Source of the DNA: Clostridium sp. M62/1
Lineage (GTDB): Bacteria > Bacillota > Clostridia > Lachnospirales > Lachnospiraceae
Direction: 5' to 3'
Length of the DNA: 64,000 nt
Assembly (NCBI RefSeq): GCF_020736365.1
Contig: NZ_CP085988.1
Coordinates: 1,370,001 to 1,434,000 of the forward strand
Shown: piece by piece, positions 61,363 through 64,000 of the stretch
Layout: the number at the start of each line of letters is the position of its first letter
Numbering within the stretch: position 1 is the first letter of the stretch
Position numbers and translations under genes: made by a program
Notes under the pieces: model-generated
The model's input: only the letters and a program-made list of their open reading frames with translations
What the model was told of the DNA's origin: nothing
Databases searched by the model: none

Positions 61363-61398
61363 GGGCGCTGCGGCAAAATGAGGCGGCAGCGCCCTTTT
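61363..61398 (+). terminator. Terminator of amidase gene
   Basis: GGGCGCTGC (61363-61371) and GCAGCGCCC (61386-61394) plus TTTT. Confidence 0.9.
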
Positions 61399-61621
61399 CG
61401 ATGGCCGGGACGGATCTTGCGGAATGGATTGCCCGGAAGGAGGACAAACTGGACAGGGAAGGCAATTTTTAGTAAAATGAATCATACGTATAAAGAAGAA
61501 TAGAAAGGGAATCAGAAAAAGAGAACAGAGACAGAAAGCTAAGGCCGCAAGCCTGCGAAAGAGGATGGGGCAGACGGCCTGGCAGTCAGCAAAAAGTGAG
61601 AAAGGAAGCCGGGAAAGACAG

Positions 61622-63619
61622 ATGAAGATAGAAGAAAAGCAGAGTGGAAAGCTGGAGCGAATGAAGGAGCTGATAGGGATTCTCCGGGAGGCTGGACGGG
61701 CCTATTACCAGGAAAGCCGGGAAGTCATGAGTAACTTTGAGTACGATCGGCTCTACGATGAACTTCTTGAGCTGGAGCGGGAGACGGGGACTGTATTTGG
61801 AAACAGCCCGACACAGAATGTAGGCTATGAGGTGGTCAGCTCCCTTCCGAAGGAGAGACATGAAAGTCCCATGCTCTCACTGAACAAGACAAAGAGCGTG
61901 GAGGAGCTGAAGGAATGGCTGGGAGAGCAGAGCGGGCTCCTTTCCTGGAAAATGGACGGTCTCACGATTGTCCTGACCTATGAAGAGGGAAAACTTGTGA
62001 AGGCGGTTACCAGAGGAAACGGAGAGATCGGCGAGGTGATCACAAACAATGCGAAAACTTTCGTCAACGTTCCCATGACCATTCCCTACAAGGGGCAGCT
62101 TGTGCTCCGCGGGGAAGCAGTGATCCGGTATTCAGATTTTCTGAAAATCAATGAGGAGATTGAGGATGTGGATGCCAGATACAAAAACCCCAGAAACCTG
62201 TGCAGCGGGTCTGTGAGGCAGCTGAACAGTGAGGTTACGGCTCAGAGAAAGGTGAGATTTTTCGCATTCAGCCTGGTGTCTGCCGACGGAGTGGATTTTA
62301 AAAATTCCAGGGAGGAACAGTTTCTGTGGCTTAAGTCCCAGGGCTTTGAAACGGTGGAATACCGGCTGGTGACGGCAGATACCCTTGAGGCGGCTGTGGC
62401 ATCTTTTTCCGAGGCTGTGGAGAAGAATGACGTGCCGTCAGACGGGCTGGTTCTGCTGTTTGACGATATTGCCTATGGACAGTCCCTGGGAAGGACTGCC
62501 AAATTTCCCAGAGACTCCATTGCCTTTAAATGGGCGGATGAGATCCAGGAGACAACCCTTTCCTATATTGAGTGGAGCGCGTCCAGGACAGGGCTTATTA
62601 ACCCGGTGGCAGTATTTGAGCCGGTGGAGCTGGAGGGTACCACAGTAAGCAGGGCCAGCGTCCACAATATCAGTATCATGGAGGCCCTGGAGCTGGGAGA
62701 GGGAGACCGCATTACCGTTTACAAGGCCAATATGATTATCCCCCAGATTGCAGACAACCTTACAAGAAGCGGAGTGAGAGATATTCCCGAAACCTGTCCT
62801 GTCTGCGGAGGAAAGACGGAAGTGAGGAAGGTAAACGATGTCAAATCGCTGTACTGCACCAATCCGGACTGTCAGGCCAAAAAGATCAAGAGCTTTACCC
62901 TGTTTACCAGCAGGGACGCCCTCAATATAGGGGGACTGTCCGAGGCGACCCTGGAAAAGTTCATCGCCAGAGGCTTTATTCACGAATATGCGGATATTTT
63001 TCATCTGGACAGGCATGAGGAGGAGATTGTAAATATGGAGGGCTTTGGGAAGAAATCCTTCGATAAGCTGACAGAGGCGGTGAAGAGGGCCGCAGACACA
63101 ACCCTTCCCCGGGTCGTGTACGGCCTGGGTGTGGCAGGAATCGGGCTTGCCAACGCCAAGATGCTGTGCCGCCATTTCCAGTATGATTTTCATGCCATGC
63201 GCTGCGCGGGAAAGGAAGAGCTGACAGCGGTGGACGGAATCGGCGAGGTGCTTGCCGACGCCTGGATCCAGTTCTTCGCAGATGAAAAGAATAACCAGAT
63301 GGTGGACCGGCTGATGGAGGAGCTGACCATAGAGGCTGCTCCAAAGGAGGAAGGGGAGAGGACAGAGCTCTTTGAAGGGCTTGTGTTTGTCATCACAGGC
63401 TCGGTGGAGCACTTTAAGAACCGCAAGGAGGTTCAGGAGATCATTGAGTCCAGAGGGGGGAAGGTGACGGGAAGCGTCACAGCAAAAACCAGCTATCTGA
63501 TCAACAATGATGCCGCATCAAATTCTTCTAAGAATAAGAAGGCCAGAGAACTCGGGATTCCTGTTATCACAGAGGAGCAGTTTATAGAAATGCTGGGAAC
63601 AGATTCTGCGAAGCAGTGA
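61622..63619 (+). CDS. ligA: NAD-dependent DNA ligase LigA
   Basis: About 665 residues from ATG 61622, close to the usual 670; ATG 61565 adds 19 residues and has almost no spacing to its ribosome site. Adenylation lysine in SWKMDG (K110 from this start), OB fold, Cys4 zinc site (CPVCGGK, YCTNPDC), HhH region (MEGFGKKSFDKL, VAGIGLANAK, VDGIGEVLADA) and C-terminal BRCT (FVITGSVEHFKNRKEV). Joins nicks in replication and repair. KMDG and the CQAKKIKSF segment are divergent from the common KVDG/CPAQ forms. Confidence 0.93.
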   Translation: MKIEEKQSGKLERMKELIGILREAGRAYYQESREVMSNFEYDRLYDELLELERETGTVFGNSPTQNVGYEVVSSLPKERHESPMLSLNKTKSVEELKEWLGEQSGLLSWKMDGLTIVLTYEEGKLVKAVTRGNGEIGEVITNNAKTFVNVPMTIPYKGQLVLRGEAVIRYSDFLKINEEIEDVDARYKNPRNLCSGSVRQLNSEVTAQRKVRFFAFSLVSADGVDFKNSREEQFLWLKSQGFETVEYRLVTADTLEAAVASFSEAVEKNDVPSDGLVLLFDDIAYGQSLGRTAKFPRDSIAFKWADEIQETTLSYIEWSASRTGLINPVAVFEPVELEGTTVSRASVHNISIMEALELGEGDRITVYKANMIIPQIADNLTRSGVRDIPETCPVCGGKTEVRKVNDVKSLYCTNPDCQAKKIKSFTLFTSRDALNIGGLSEATLEKFIARGFIHEYADIFHLDRHEEEIVNMEGFGKKSFDKLTEAVKRAADTTLPRVVYGLGVAGIGLANAKMLCRHFQYDFHAMRCAGKEELTAVDGIGEVLADAWIQFFADEKNNQMVDRLMEELTIEAAPKEEGERTELFEGLVFVITGSVEHFKNRKEVQEIIESRGGKVTGSVTAKTSYLINNDAASNSSKNKKARELGIPVITEEQFIEMLGTDSAKQ

Positions 63620-63787
63620 GAAAGAAGCAGGATTGGCGGGAGAGAGAAAAGCAGGCTCTCCCGGGAAAGATAAATACAGACTGTTTGGCAGAGCGCACCA
63701 GAAGAACAGCAGAGGGCTGGGGTCAGGGCATCCTGGAGGGATGCGCTCTGACCGGCCCGGGGAAACTTCTGATGCGCTCTCTGGTTC

Positions 63788-64000
63788 TCAGCAGTATTTG
63801 TGAAACAGACGTGTAAACAGCTCTGCATGCATCTGCTCGTCTGCGGCAATTCGTTTCAGATTGTCGCAGATATTGGGATCCTGAATCCAGGATGCCTGTT
63901 TCAGGTATTTGCTGCAGGCTTCCCGCTCTGAGGCGATGGCAGCAGAGAGAAGTTTCTTGATAGAGGAGGAGTAGTGCAGATAACCGGCATCCCAGTACAT
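63788..64000 (-). CDS. Ferritin-like protein, possibly truncated at window end
   Basis: At least 70 residues; an ATG coincides with the last base of the window, but the frame may continue beyond it. Helical with IASEREACSKYL and IAADEQMHAELF, a pair of Glu/Glu-x-x-His ligand motifs as in ferritin-like or rubrerythrin-type di-iron proteins and related spore-coat proteins. Too short to name further. It is on the opposite strand, convergent with ligA. Confidence 0.7.
   Translation of the reverse strand: MYWDAGYLHYSSSIKKLLSAAIASEREACSKYLKQASWIQDPNICDNLKRIAADEQMHAELFTRLFHKYC

Noticed and set aside
61622..61700. Second, plasmid-type ligase suspected from the KMDG variant
   Set aside because: All LigA domains are present in normal order and length; the variant alone does not show a mobile origin.

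Overview
The window reads as chromosome of an anaerobic, low-to-mid-GC Firmicute, most likely a gut Lachnospiraceae (Clostridium cluster XIVa type). Pointers are an [FeFe] hydrogenase, a glycyl-radical hydroxyproline dehydratase, EFR1-type flavodoxin-ferredoxin, double-cubane-cluster reductase, an ANTAR regulator beside a glutamine-synthetase-like gene, AGGAGG ribosome binding sites and frequent TTG/GTG starts. Species was not determined. No prophage, IS element, rRNA or CRISPR array was seen.

Layout. 1-2.9 kb: end of a cell-surface polysaccharide locus (undecaprenyl-phosphate sugar transferase, LCP ligase). 3-9.7 kb: redox block (EFR1 protein, flavin reductase, hemerythrin, YjbR protein, [FeFe] hydrogenase plus GltD-like partner). 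10-12.4 kb: chromate transporter pair and a DUF2798 protein. 12.5-17 kb: MarR regulator with a heterodimeric ABC exporter, closed by terminators that share a loop. 17-21.7 kb: trehalose regulon (TreR, PTS EIIBCA, phosphotrehalase) with two operators. 21.7-27.3 kb: repeat-rich spacer, double-cubane reductase, sugar ABC importer without ATPase. 27.3-33.7 kb: NlpC/P60 hydrolase, N/S-rich small protein, rhodanese, rRNA methyltransferase, C1 protease, RdgB, phosphodiesterase. 34-34.7 kb: six-tRNA operon. 34.7-39.7 kb: HypE/HypD and a purine permease. 40-44.9 kb: tRNA-Gly(CCC), endonuclease III, MacAB-like exporter. 45-50.8 kb: two membrane proteins, CdaA/CdaR (c-di-AMP), HPr and enzyme I. 51-55.8 kb: polymerase-like membrane protein, aminotransferase, AI-2E family protein, AraC regulator. 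56-60.3 kb: DapF-like protein lacking both catalytic cysteines, degenerate glutamine synthetase, pseudo-receiver ANTAR protein, true DapF. 60.4-64 kb: amidase, DNA ligase, ferritin-like fragment.

Most unusual points. (1) 56-59.5 kb puts three degenerate members of enzyme or receiver families side by side: DapF with Ser for both Cys, glutamine synthetase with metal ligands lost, and a receiver without phospho-acceptor Asp fused to ANTAR. (2) A ~165-bp structured element occurs twice (28.3 and 57.2 kb), each about 100 nt upstream of a gene on the same strand; it can form either a terminator or a competing stem. (3) A second, three-hairpin element occurs upstream of two Fe-S redox genes (EFR1 and double-cubane reductase), with tandem 120-bp amplification at one site. 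(4) Two terminators with unrelated stems share an identical 12-nt loop. All conclusions come from reading the sequence; no searches or folding programs were run.
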